A stretch of 64,000 nucleotides of DNA, taken from NCBI GenBank assembly GCA_002328495.1, contig DCUJ01000004.1, forward strand, positions 99,568-163,567, given 5' to 3'. The first letter of the stretch is position 1. Each line of letters opens with the position of its first letter. Of this stretch, positions 25,580-33,392 are shown in pieces. The DNA comes from Sulfurospirillum sp. UBA2217. Lineage in GTDB: Bacteria; Campylobacterota; Campylobacteria; Campylobacterales; Sulfurospirillaceae. A program made the position numbers and the translations under genes. The notes beneath the pieces are model-generated. The model had not been told where the DNA came from. It was given only the letters and a program-made list of their open reading frames with translations, and made no database searches.

Positions 25580-26685
25580 TTAATTTAGTATATTTAGTTC
25601 CCTCTTTAAAAAATGTAGGTCCAACACAACAATTATATTATATTATAAAGTTTTTAGATAGGAAGATTTTTAATATTACCTTAATTACATTTTCTAACAA
25701 AAATTTTGATGAAGAATTGCAAAAGTTTGAAAAATTAAACTTGAAAATTATACAGCTGAATATGCATAGTTTTTATGGTTTATTGTTTGGCTTTGTGAAA
25801 ATAAAATATGTCCTAAAAGAGGTAAACCCAGATATTGTTCATACTCATTTGTTTAGAGCAGACCTCATTTCTGGATTTTGTTTAAAAAAGTATAAAAGAG
25901 TTGCTACAGTTCGAGGTGAACTAACTTCCTCGGATCACTATATACAGAAGTTTGGTTATTTACTAGGCACCGTATACACTAAGCTACATACGCTAGCATT
26001 AAAAAAAATTTATAATGTGGTGTCAATATCTAATGCAGTTAAAAATGATTTAGAAAAAAATGGAATTGAATCTACATTAATACACAATGGCATTGATTTG
26101 AATAGATATAAAGTATATAACAACACACAAAAAGAAGACTTGAGACAACAGTTTGGTATTGCTCATGACAAAAAGGTATTTATCAGTATAGGAAGTTTAA
26201 TAAAATTAAAAAGACCAAATATTTTGATTGATGCTTTTTTAAAAGCAGATGTTGATAATAGTATTCTTTTGGTTATTGGTTTAGGTGATATGTATGATAG
26301 TTTATCTTTTGAGTATAGAGGTTTTGATAATATTAAATTCATAGGTTTTTCTAAGGAAATAGATAGTTATTTAGGCTTGTCTGATTATTTTTTGTCTTCT
26401 TCAAGCACAGAGGGCTTACCCAATACGGTTTTAGAAGCATCTGCTACTGGTATACCCTGTATTTTATCAAATATTGAACCGCATAAGGAGATTCTTCCTA
26501 TAGATAAGAAATCAGAGTTTTTATTTGAGTTGGACAATGTTGAAGATTTTGTTACAAAGATAAAAGATATTCTTAAAAAGGACTATTGTGGCATTTCTAG
26601 TGAGTTTAGACAAAATATAGAAATTTTTTTTGATGCCGGATTAATAAATGAAAAATATCAAAAACTATATATGGAGTTAGTATGA
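25576..26685 (+). CDS. Glycosyltransferase family 4
   Basis: A 369-aa GT4 enzyme: LVPSLKNVGPTQQLYYIIKFL opens the acceptor domain, HTHLFRADLISG follows, and the donor domain carries FISIGSLIKLKRPNILIDAF and SSSSTEGLPNTVLEASATGIPCILSNI, the E-G-x-P-x-x-x-x-E loop that binds the nucleotide sugar. Soluble, at the cytoplasmic face. Donor sugar unknown. Confidence 0.88.
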   Translation: MINLVYLVPSLKNVGPTQQLYYIIKFLDRKIFNITLITFSNKNFDEELQKFEKLNLKIIQLNMHSFYGLLFGFVKIKYVLKEVNPDIVHTHLFRADLISGFCLKKYKRVATVRGELTSSDHYIQKFGYLLGTVYTKLHTLALKKIYNVVSISNAVKNDLEKNGIESTLIHNGIDLNRYKVYNNTQKEDLRQQFGIAHDKKVFISIGSLIKLKRPNILIDAFLKADVDNSILLVIGLGDMYDSLSFEYRGFDNIKFIGFSKEIDSYLGLSDYFLSSSSTEGLPNTVLEASATGIPCILSNIEPHKEILPIDKKSEFLFELDNVEDFVTKIKDILKKDYCGISSEFRQNIEIFFDAGLINEKYQKLYMELV

Positions 26686-26711
26686 AAAGTATTGTAACCA
26701 AAAGCAGATGA
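26682..26711 (+). other. 9-codon ORF starting in the stop of the GT4 gene
   Basis: An ATG overlaps the TGA of the glycosyltransferase in the usual ATGA form, but the frame closes after MKSIVTKSR. The roughly 100 bases up to the acyltransferase contain nothing recognisable. A deleted or decayed gene is one explanation. Confidence 0.3.
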
Positions 26712-26784
26712 GAACTTTGATAGTGAATTGTGAAAACTATTGCATGGTATTTGAGAAAGTATAAAAATATTATAAAGGACGTTC

Positions 26785-27783
26785 TTGCAAAAAACTAGTA
26801 CAGAAAATAACTTCGATATTCTAAGACTTATTTTAGCCATCTTAGTATTTCTCGCCCACTGGAATATATTAACATCACAAAAACTATCAAATCCATTTTT
26901 TCACTTGAGTGGATATGCTGTTGATATGTTTTTTATTGTAAGTGGTTTTTTGATATTCTGGAGTTTTGATAATGATCAACATAAAAAGTATTTTTATATC
27001 AAAAGGTTTTTTAGAGTATTTCCGCTTTATAGTTTGCTAATATGTTTACAAACTTTGTTTTTTATCTTCTATTCCAATGGTACATTAGCACAAGTTGGGA
27101 AGTATTTTATTTCAAATATTTTATTTTTAAATTTTTTATCTCACTCGGTAGGAAGTACTTTGTCTTTCTTAAGTGTTGATGCGATAAACGGAAGCTTATG
27201 GACTTTAAAAAATGAAGTTGTTTTTTATCTCTGTGTCCCTTTAATTTTTATCTTATATAAAAAATGGGGCAATACTTTTCTTCTACTATTGTATGGGTTG
27301 TCTCTCATTTATATGTTTATAGTAGATTATTTGGGTATTTCAAAACTGCTTGTGCAGTTTCCATCGCAACTCCGCCTTTTTGTAGTTGGCATATTGTTTT
27401 ATGTTATGTTTGACAAAATAAATCGAAAAAATATTTATCTATTTGCTTTTTTGTCTTGTATAGCACTATTCTTTTTTATTGAATACAAAGTATTTCAATT
27501 TACACTTTATCCATTTCTCTTAGGTTTCATAGTTATTTATTTTGTTTATTATGTTAAACATATTAGAATAAATTTTGATTTTTCATATAGTTTTTATATA
27601 TTGCATTTTCCAGTGATTCAACTCGCTTTATATTTTGGAATAAATCCATTAAACCCTATGGTTTCATTTATTTCTTTGTTTTGTGCAATATTGATTTTAT
27701 CTTACTTGTCAGAGAAGTTTATAGAAAAAAGATTTATTCAAATCGGAAAAAATATGGTTAAAAAAAGTAAAAACAATGAATAA
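26785..27783 (+). CDS. Acyltransferase 3 family O-acyltransferase (OafA-like)
   Basis: A 332-aa membrane protein with about ten spans. NNFDILRLILAILVFLAHW near the N-terminus has the conserved catalytic-type His of the acyltransferase 3 family; FFIVSGFLIFWSF and YIKRFFRVFPLY (R-x-x-R-I-x-P) are its following signatures. It would move an acetyl or similar group onto a sugar on the periplasmic side. The start is TTG 26785, preceded by AAAGGAC. It overlaps the GT2 gene by 8 bases. Confidence 0.85.
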   Translation: MQKTSTENNFDILRLILAILVFLAHWNILTSQKLSNPFFHLSGYAVDMFFIVSGFLIFWSFDNDQHKKYFYIKRFFRVFPLYSLLICLQTLFFIFYSNGTLAQVGKYFISNILFLNFLSHSVGSTLSFLSVDAINGSLWTLKNEVVFYLCVPLIFILYKKWGNTFLLLLYGLSLIYMFIVDYLGISKLLVQFPSQLRLFVVGILFYVMFDKINRKNIYLFAFLSCIALFFFIEYKVFQFTLYPFLLGFIVIYFVYYVKHIRINFDFSYSFYILHFPVIQLALYFGINPLNPMVSFISLFCAILILSYLSEKFIEKRFIQIGKNMVKKSKNNE

Positions 27784-28690
27784 TAAAATAGCTATTTTAT
27801 TGGCGGCTTATAATGGTCGTTTTTACATTGAAGAGCAGATAGAAAGTATCTTAAACCAAATAAAAGTCAATGTAACGATTTTTATAAGCATAGATCCTTC
27901 GAGTGATGGCACTCGAGAATTTTTAGAAGTAAAATATAAAGGTAGTGAAGCAATTGTTATTTTAGAGGATGTTGGTAGTTTTGGTGGTGCTGCTAAAAAT
28001 TTTTTTAGGCTAATAAAAGATGTTGATTTTTCACCATTTGATTTTATCGCATTTGCCGATCAAGATGATATTTGGTACACAGACAAACTAAGTCGAGCAA
28101 TTGAAAAAATAAAAGAAGCAAAATCGGATGGGTATTCTAGTAATGTCTTGGCTTTTTGGGAAGGCGGCAAGACAAGAGTGATTGAAAAGTCTCAACCGCA
28201 ATGCAAATATGACTATCTTTTTGAAGCAGCTGGTCCAGGATGTACTTATGTTATGACTGGTTTACTAGCAAAACAAATTAAGCAGGTGGTTGTTAAACAA
28301 TGGAATGAAGTTAATGACTTATGGCTTCATGATTGGTTTTGTTACGCTTATGCCCGTGCCAATGGTTTTAAATGGGCGATAGATGAAAGCCCAAGTATGC
28401 TTTATCGTCAGCATGCTAGCAATCAAGTTGGTGTCAATAAAGGATGGAAAGCTTTTGCGTATCGTTTGAAGAAAATTCTTTACGGTGGAGCACTAGAACA
28501 ATCTGTGAGCATTGCATCAATTATAGGGATGCAAGACCATAGTTTTATAACAAAGTGGAGCAATTTAAAAAAGGATGGACTTTTTAAATTGGCTTTTTAT
28601 GCACCTATGTGTCGGCGAAAAAAACAAGAAAAAGTTCTTTTTTTCTTTGCATGTATTTTGATGGTTGTATTGGGAGAAAAAAAATCATGA
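27776..28690 (+). CDS. Glycosyltransferase family 2 (rhamnosyltransferase-like)
   Basis: A 304-aa GT-A enzyme. It opens AILLAAYNGRFYIEEQIESIL, with SSDGTREFL and the DxD-type FADQDDIW near residue 100, then the late HDWFCYAYA block. The QDDIW motif is frequent in rhamnosyltransferase-like GT2 proteins, and rmlC and rmlD follow at once, so rhamnose is a sensible donor (inference). It overlaps rmlC through ATGA. Confidence 0.85.
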   Translation: MNNKIAILLAAYNGRFYIEEQIESILNQIKVNVTIFISIDPSSDGTREFLEVKYKGSEAIVILEDVGSFGGAAKNFFRLIKDVDFSPFDFIAFADQDDIWYTDKLSRAIEKIKEAKSDGYSSNVLAFWEGGKTRVIEKSQPQCKYDYLFEAAGPGCTYVMTGLLAKQIKQVVVKQWNEVNDLWLHDWFCYAYARANGFKWAIDESPSMLYRQHASNQVGVNKGWKAFAYRLKKILYGGALEQSVSIASIIGMQDHSFITKWSNLKKDGLFKLAFYAPMCRRKKQEKVLFFFACILMVVLGEKKS

Positions 28691-29262
28691 AATTTATAAG
28701 AACTAAGATACCTGAGGTGATTGTTGTTGAACCTAAAATACATGGAGATGAGAGAGGTTATTTCGCTGAGACATTCCGTCAAGATATGTTTGAAGAATTT
28801 TTAGGTTTTAAAATTAATTTTATTCAAGATAATGAGTCTAGAAGCTACCGTGGTGTTTTGAGGGGTCTCCATTATCAACTTCCTCCTCATGCTCAATCAA
28901 AACTTGTTCGTGTCATTGATGGAAAGGTGCTTGATGTAGCAGTTGATATACGAGTTGGTAGCCCAACCTTTGGTTTTTATGTAGCCGTAGAACTTAGTGG
29001 TAAGAATAAAAAACAGATGTTTATACCGCGTGGCTTTGCCCATGGTTTTGTAGTGCTTACGGAGAGTTGCACCTTTGCCTATAAAGTCGATAATTACTAT
29101 TCACCTGAGAGTGATAGAGGCATAGCCTTTGATGATAAAAATCTAAATATTGACTGGCAACTTGGCTTAGGGGAATTATGTCTTTCTCCAAAAGATACGA
29201 TGCAACCAAAACTTTGTGAAACTTTTGATCTTTTTGAATATAAAGTGAATTATTATGCATAA
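28687..29262 (+). CDS. rmlC: dTDP-4-dehydrorhamnose 3,5-epimerase
   Basis: A 191-aa RmlC with PEVIVVEPKIHGDERGYFAE, QDNESRSYRGVLRGLHYQ (substrate-binding Arg and catalytic His) and IPRGFAHGFVVL. A longer reading frame exists upstream, but homologues start at MKFIRTKIP. That ATG overlaps the GT2 stop as ATGA, so I place the start at 28687. It acts with RmlD on dTDP-sugars. RmlA and RmlB are not in the window and must be elsewhere for the pathway to run. Confidence 0.93.
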   Translation: MKFIRTKIPEVIVVEPKIHGDERGYFAETFRQDMFEEFLGFKINFIQDNESRSYRGVLRGLHYQLPPHAQSKLVRVIDGKVLDVAVDIRVGSPTFGFYVAVELSGKNKKQMFIPRGFAHGFVVLTESCTFAYKVDNYYSPESDRGIAFDDKNLNIDWQLGLGELCLSPKDTMQPKLCETFDLFEYKVNYYA

Positions 29263-30121
29263 TGTATTAATCACAGGCTCAAACGGTCAACTTGGAGGTG
29301 AAATCAAAGCCTTACATAGAGAATATCCTTATAATTTTTTCTTTACATGTAAAGATGATTTAAACATCTTAAACACACACGATATAGACTCTTTTGTACA
29401 GCAGCATAATATAAACACTATTATCAACTGTGCTGCCTATACTGCTGTTGATAAAGCACAATCTCATGAAAAAATGGCAGATAGTATAAACCATTTGGCC
29501 GTAAAAGCTCTTGCAGAACTCTCATCGAAATATAGTATTAAACTCATTCATGTCTCTACTGATTATGTTTTTGGTGGAACAAATCATCGACCCTATCTTG
29601 AAACAGATGCAACTAGCCCTCAGTCCGTTTATGGCAAAACAAAACGAGATGGAGAACAAGCACTTATAAGCATCAATCCAAAAAATTCCATCATCATAAG
29701 AACATCGTGGATGTTTGGCGAGCATGGTAATAACTTTGTAAAAACTATTTTGCGATTGGGAAAAGAAAAAGAGTTACTAAGTGTTATTTACGATCAAATA
29801 GGAACTCCAACTTATGCTAAAGATTTAGCCAGAACAATTTTAGATATTCTCCCAAAAATTCACAATTCAGCAGTAGAAATATATCATTACAGCAATGAAG
29901 GTGTATGCAGTTGGTATGACTTTGCAAAAGAGATTGTTAAAATGTCAAAACTATCATGTAAAATCACTCCCATAGAAACCTTTCAATACGAAACTCCAGC
30001 TTTGAGGCCGCACTATTCACTGCTCAATAGAAGCAAGATAAAATCTACGTTCATGATAGAAATTCCTTATTGGAAAGATAGTTTAGATGAGTTTTTGAAA
30101 AAAATAGGTGAGAGAAAATGA
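29255..30121 (+). CDS. rmlD: dTDP-4-dehydrorhamnose reductase
   Basis: A 288-aa SDR: VLITGSNGQLGGEIKAL Rossmann motif, NCAAYTAVDKAQSHE, STDYVFGG and the catalytic Y-x-x-x-K in SPQSVYGKTKRDGEQ. It reduces the 4-keto group to give dTDP-L-rhamnose with RmlC, whose gene it overlaps by 8 bases. An exact palindrome copy lies in it, so the host-like signature resumes here after a long gap. Confidence 0.93.
   Translation: MHNVLITGSNGQLGGEIKALHREYPYNFFFTCKDDLNILNTHDIDSFVQQHNINTIINCAAYTAVDKAQSHEKMADSINHLAVKALAELSSKYSIKLIHVSTDYVFGGTNHRPYLETDATSPQSVYGKTKRDGEQALISINPKNSIIIRTSWMFGEHGNNFVKTILRLGKEKELLSVIYDQIGTPTYAKDLARTILDILPKIHNSAVEIYHYSNEGVCSWYDFAKEIVKMSKLSCKITPIETFQYETPALRPHYSLLNRSKIKSTFMIEIPYWKDSLDEFLKKIGERK
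29343..29352. repeat. Iterated palindrome, copy 4
   Basis: Exact copy in rmlD, reading F-T-C-K; the first copy after a gap of over 15 kb. Confidence 0.9.
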
Positions 30122-30129
30122 AATTTTAA
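30118..30129 (+). other. Start-stop ORF (ATG AAA TTT TAA) overlapping the rmlD stop
   Basis: An ATGA junction at the end of rmlD leads to only three codons before TAA. No other gene is visible up to 30206. It may be a deletion scar. Confidence 0.3.
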
Positions 30130-30206
30130 TGATAAGGAGCAGAGGCCAACTATTAACTTTTTTTGGAATTTGTAGTAGATGAATAGAAAAAATACACGGA
30201 CAATAA

Positions 30207-31064
30207 ATGAAAAAACTTTTAATAACAGGTGCAAGTGGGTTTGTCGGCTCTTATTTTGTAGATAAATACAAAGATAGCTATGAGATAAAAGCGTTTAGTT
30301 TTTTAAAAGATGACTTTGGAGCCTTACATGTAAAGGATGTTGATGTTGTTTTGCATCTCTCGGCTTTGGTGCACAGAAAAGATGGAGCAAGTAGCGAAGA
30401 GTATGAAAGAGTAAATGTAACCCAAACTTTAGAGTTAGCAAAAAAGGCTAAAGAGTCTGGTGTGGGGCAGTTTATTTTTATGAGTACGGTTAAGGTGTAT
30501 GGTGAAGAGAGCGATGAAGTTTACACTGAAACTTTTACATATAAGCCTCAAGATGAGTATGGAAAGAGTAAACTAAAGGCTGAACATGAGCTTCAAAAAC
30601 TAGAAACTGAAAATTTTAAAGTCTCCATTGTTCGCACACCTATCGTTTATGGGTATGCGGTAAAAGCCAATATGCAAAATCTCATAAAACTTATAGATAA
30701 GATGCCAATTCTCCCTTTTGGTGGCATAGATAATCAAAGAAGCTTTGTCTATGTTGGGAATCTTTGCGCCATGGTAGAGTGCATCATCGATAAAAGGCAA
30801 AGGGGTGTTTTCCTTGCTAGTGATGATGCATCGATGTCCACAACGCGTTTGATAGAGCTTATCGCCAAGGCAAAAAAAAAGAAAATGTATCTTTTGCATG
30901 TAAAGATGTTTGGAGTTTTGTTAAAGTGGTTTAAACCATCTTTATACAGACGGTTGTTTTGTAACTTGGTGGTGGACAATACTTGGAGTAAAAAAGTGCT
31001 AGATTTTAAAAATCCCTACACGACAGAAGAGGGAATTTCTTTGATGTTGAATGCTGAGTGTTGA
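30207..31064 (+). CDS. NAD-dependent sugar epimerase/reductase (WbpV-like)
   Basis: A 285-aa extended SDR with LLITGASGFVGSYFVDKY, LHLSALVHRKDGASSEEYERVN, a STVKVYGE serine motif and the catalytic Y-x-x-x-K in DEYGKSKLKAEHEL. Position just before a WbpL-like initiating transferase and a WbpM-type dehydratase matches the WbpV-WbpL-WbpM set of Pseudomonas, where WbpV reduces a 4-keto intermediate to UDP-QuiNAc or UDP-FucNAc. A run of nine A (30872-30880) lies in KAKKKKM. The last codons (MLNAEC) are made of degenerate 7-bp units. Confidence 0.78.
   Translation: MKKLLITGASGFVGSYFVDKYKDSYEIKAFSFLKDDFGALHVKDVDVVLHLSALVHRKDGASSEEYERVNVTQTLELAKKAKESGVGQFIFMSTVKVYGEESDEVYTETFTYKPQDEYGKSKLKAEHELQKLETENFKVSIVRTPIVYGYAVKANMQNLIKLIDKMPILPFGGIDNQRSFVYVGNLCAMVECIIDKRQRGVFLASDDASMSTTRLIELIAKAKKKKMYLLHVKMFGVLLKWFKPSLYRRLFCNLVVDNTWSKKVLDFKNPYTTEEGISLMLNAEC
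30324..30333. repeat. Iterated palindrome, copy 5
   Basis: Exact copy in the WbpV-like gene, reading A-L-H-V-K. The same gene has a near-match, TTGCATGTAA, at 30895-30904. Confidence 0.9.
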
Positions 31065-31103
31065 ATTTTTAATTGCTACACTATAAGATTAAGGTAACGG
31101 CAA

Positions 31104-32075
31104 ATGATTTATATAATTTTATTTTTACTATCTTTTGGTCTTACATACTGTGTAAAAGAGTATGCTCTAAAAAAATCGCTTGTTGCGCAAGTAAATGAAA
31201 GAAGCTCACATACAGTACCCACACCTCATGGTGGTGGTATTGCGATTGCTGTGATATGGTTTTTGGGGTTGATTTATCTCTTTACATGTAAAGAGATAGA
31301 CGCTCAGTTATTTTATGCACTGTTGGCTGGGAGTATTCTTTCGATAGTCAGTTTTTTGGATGACGTATATGACTTATCGCCTAAAATAAGGCTTTTTTCA
31401 CAGTCTTTCGTCAGTTTACTAGGGCTTTACGTGTTAGGGGGGCTTGAGAAAATTGATTTTGGGATTTGGGTATTTGAAAATCAGCTTTTTACCAATACAA
31501 TAGCTTTTTTGGGCATTATGTGGTGTATCAATCTTTACAATTTTTTAGATGGCATAGATGGCTATGCTGGGAGTGAAGCCATATTTTTGGGTGTTGCTGG
31601 ATGGTTATTTTTTGGAGGAGAGCATTTTTTAGTCTTAGTTTTTTCTGTTGCTGGATTTTTGGTATGGAATTGGCATAGGGCAAAGATTTTTATGGGAGAT
31701 GTAGGCAGTACGCTTTTGGGCTACAACATCGCTATCTTTGCTATTTACTACCAAAACGAGGGTTTTTCTCTTTTAGTATGGTTAATACTTTTTGGACTTT
31801 TTTGGTTTGATGCGACAGTGACACTTTACCGAAGGTATAAACATAGCGAAAAACTAAGCCAAGCGCATCGAAAACATGCCTATCAAAGGGCAGTTCAAAG
31901 TGGCTTGAGTCATAGTAAGGTTGTTGTTTTCGCCATGGGTATCAATGTGCTTTTAGCTGTTTTAGGGTATATTGCTTTGCAGGTTACAGCGTTTTCTATT
32001 CCTTGTTTTATAGGTGCCTTATTGCTCTTGTATAGAAGTATGAAGTATGTTGATAAGAGAAAAAAGTTTGAGTAA
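31104..32075 (+). CDS. Initiating glycosyl-1-phosphate transferase (WbpL/WecA family)
   Basis: A 323-aa MraY/WecA-family membrane enzyme with about ten spans that would load the first sugar phosphate onto undecaprenyl phosphate. Conserved elements: TPHGGGIAIA, FLDDVYDLSPKIRL (the DD motif), NLYNFLDGIDGYAG, and FMGDVGSTLLGY, all carrying catalytic Asp/Asn residues. SQAHRKHAYQRAV is the HxHHxxE-like last loop in the WbpL branch. With the WbpV-like and PglF/WbpM-like proteins it can begin the chain with a 6-deoxy-HexNAc. Confidence 0.9.
   Translation: MIYIILFLLSFGLTYCVKEYALKKSLVAQVNERSSHTVPTPHGGGIAIAVIWFLGLIYLFTCKEIDAQLFYALLAGSILSIVSFLDDVYDLSPKIRLFSQSFVSLLGLYVLGGLEKIDFGIWVFENQLFTNTIAFLGIMWCINLYNFLDGIDGYAGSEAIFLGVAGWLFFGGEHFLVLVFSVAGFLVWNWHRAKIFMGDVGSTLLGYNIAIFAIYYQNEGFSLLVWLILFGLFWFDATVTLYRRYKHSEKLSQAHRKHAYQRAVQSGLSHSKVVVFAMGINVLLAVLGYIALQVTAFSIPCFIGALLLLYRSMKYVDKRKKFE
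31282..31291. repeat. Iterated palindrome, copy 6
   Basis: Exact copy in the WbpL-like gene, reading F-T-C-K in a cytoplasmic loop. Confidence 0.9.
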
Positions 32076-32086
32076 GAGATGATTGT

Positions 32087-33391
32087 ATGATAAATATAGC
32101 AGAATCGCATCGCATAGAATTTAAACAAATATTGACAGATACCTTAGAAAAAGAAGTCGTTGCATTTTTGAATTACCGCGAAGGTGGCGTCATCTATATT
32201 GGTGTAGATAATAATGGCACTGTTTTCGGATGTAAAAATCCAGATGACGTACAGCTTAAAATAAAAGATAGGCTTAAAAACAATATTGCACCATCGTGTT
32301 TGGGGCTTTTTGAAGTAATATTAGAAAAAATAGAAAGCAAAGATATTGTCAAAATCATTGTTGCTAGTGGCAGAGAAATGCCTTATTACATCAAAAAGCA
32401 GGGTATGTCTTCACGAGGTTGCTTCGTGCGCATAGGAAGCAGTAGCGAGCCTATGAATGAGATGATGATAGAAGACCTTTTCGCACGTAGAGTTAAAAAC
32501 TCACTCAGCAAAATAAAATCCCATAGACAAGACCTATCTTTTGAGCAACTGAAAATATATTATGACGAAAAAGGATTAAAGCTAAACGATAAATTTGCTT
32601 CCAATTTGGAGCTTTTAACGGAAGATGGCTATTATAATTATGTTGCATATCTGCTAGCAGATACGAACGGCATATCTGTCAAAGTGGCGAAATATGGAGG
32701 CGTTGATAAAGTAGATCTTGTAGAAAACAATGAATACGGTTATGGTTCTTTGATAAAAGCGACACATAAGGTGCTTGATAAGCTTGATATTGAAAATAAA
32801 ACCGCTGCAAAAATCACCTCAAAAACACGAATTGAAAAACCGTTGTGGCATAAAGTTGCACTTAGGGAAGCGGTTATTAATGCTATCGTTCACAATGACT
32901 ATACGACTGAAAATCCACCAGTATTTGAAATTTATCGTGATCGTATAGAGATTACATCTAGCGGAGGGCTTTCTACAATAAAAAATCTTGAAGATTTTTT
33001 TGGAGGTTATTCAAAGCCTATCAATAGAGAGTTGATGAGAGTATATAAGGATATGGGCTTGGTAGAACATTTAGGCTCAGGTCTTGCTCGCATTTTAAAA
33101 GTCTATGGAAAAGAGAGTTTTTCCGTATCGCAAAATTTTATGAAAAATATTTTTTATTCAAGTGACCAAGCAAGTGACCAAGCAAGTGACCAAGCAAGTG
33201 ACCAAGCAATTTTAATGTTCTGTAAAGAACCTAAAAGTATGAGTGAAATCATGCAATTTGTAGGGATGAGCCATAAAACCTATTTTAGAAATACAGTTTT
33301 AAGGCCATTGTTAGAAGGTGGGTTATTGGTGCCAACGATTGCTGACAATCCAAAAAGTCCAAAACAAAAATACATCATGAAGAAACTGTAA
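32087..33391 (+). CDS. AlbA_2 / HATPase_c_4 domain transcriptional regulator (COG2865)
   Basis: A 434-aa protein with an N-terminal AlbA_2 (Schlafen-like) domain (ESHRIEFKQ, NYREGGVIYIGVDNNGTVFG), a middle GHKL-like ATPase segment ALREAVINAIVHNDY near 265, and a C-terminal helix-turn-helix. A linker of four SDQA repeats, encoded by a perfect 12-bp tandem repeat, precedes the HTH. Such DQ-containing repeats are common in this family. It is inserted between genes of sugar metabolism, with 11 and 1 base gaps, in the same direction. It could regulate the cluster or be a selfish or defence-type passenger; nothing in the sequence decides this. Confidence 0.8.
   Translation: MINIAESHRIEFKQILTDTLEKEVVAFLNYREGGVIYIGVDNNGTVFGCKNPDDVQLKIKDRLKNNIAPSCLGLFEVILEKIESKDIVKIIVASGREMPYYIKKQGMSSRGCFVRIGSSSEPMNEMMIEDLFARRVKNSLSKIKSHRQDLSFEQLKIYYDEKGLKLNDKFASNLELLTEDGYYNYVAYLLADTNGISVKVAKYGGVDKVDLVENNEYGYGSLIKATHKVLDKLDIENKTAAKITSKTRIEKPLWHKVALREAVINAIVHNDYTTENPPVFEIYRDRIEITSSGGLSTIKNLEDFFGGYSKPINRELMRVYKDMGLVEHLGSGLARILKVYGKESFSVSQNFMKNIFYSSDQASDQASDQASDQAILMFCKEPKSMSEIMQFVGMSHKTYFRNTVLRPLLEGGLLVPTIADNPKSPKQKYIMKKL
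33161..33208 (+). repeat. 12-bp tandem repeat (AGTGACCAAGCA x4)
   Basis: Four perfect copies encode (SDQA)4 in the linker of the COG2865 protein. Copy-number change would keep the frame and alter linker length. Confidence 0.95.
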
Positions 33392-33392
33392 A

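Noticed and set aside
28609..28686. Upstream extension of rmlC
   Set aside because: The extra residues have no counterpart in RmlC and lie over the GT2 coding end; ATG 28687 fits the family start.
30872..30880. A9 run in the WbpV-like gene as programmed frameshifting
   Set aside because: The zero frame continues normally through KAKKKKM to a sensible stop and no alternative product is evident.
33161..33208. Short repeats as a CRISPR array
   Set aside because: The units are 12 bp, contiguous without spacers, and encode a protein linker. No cas genes are present.
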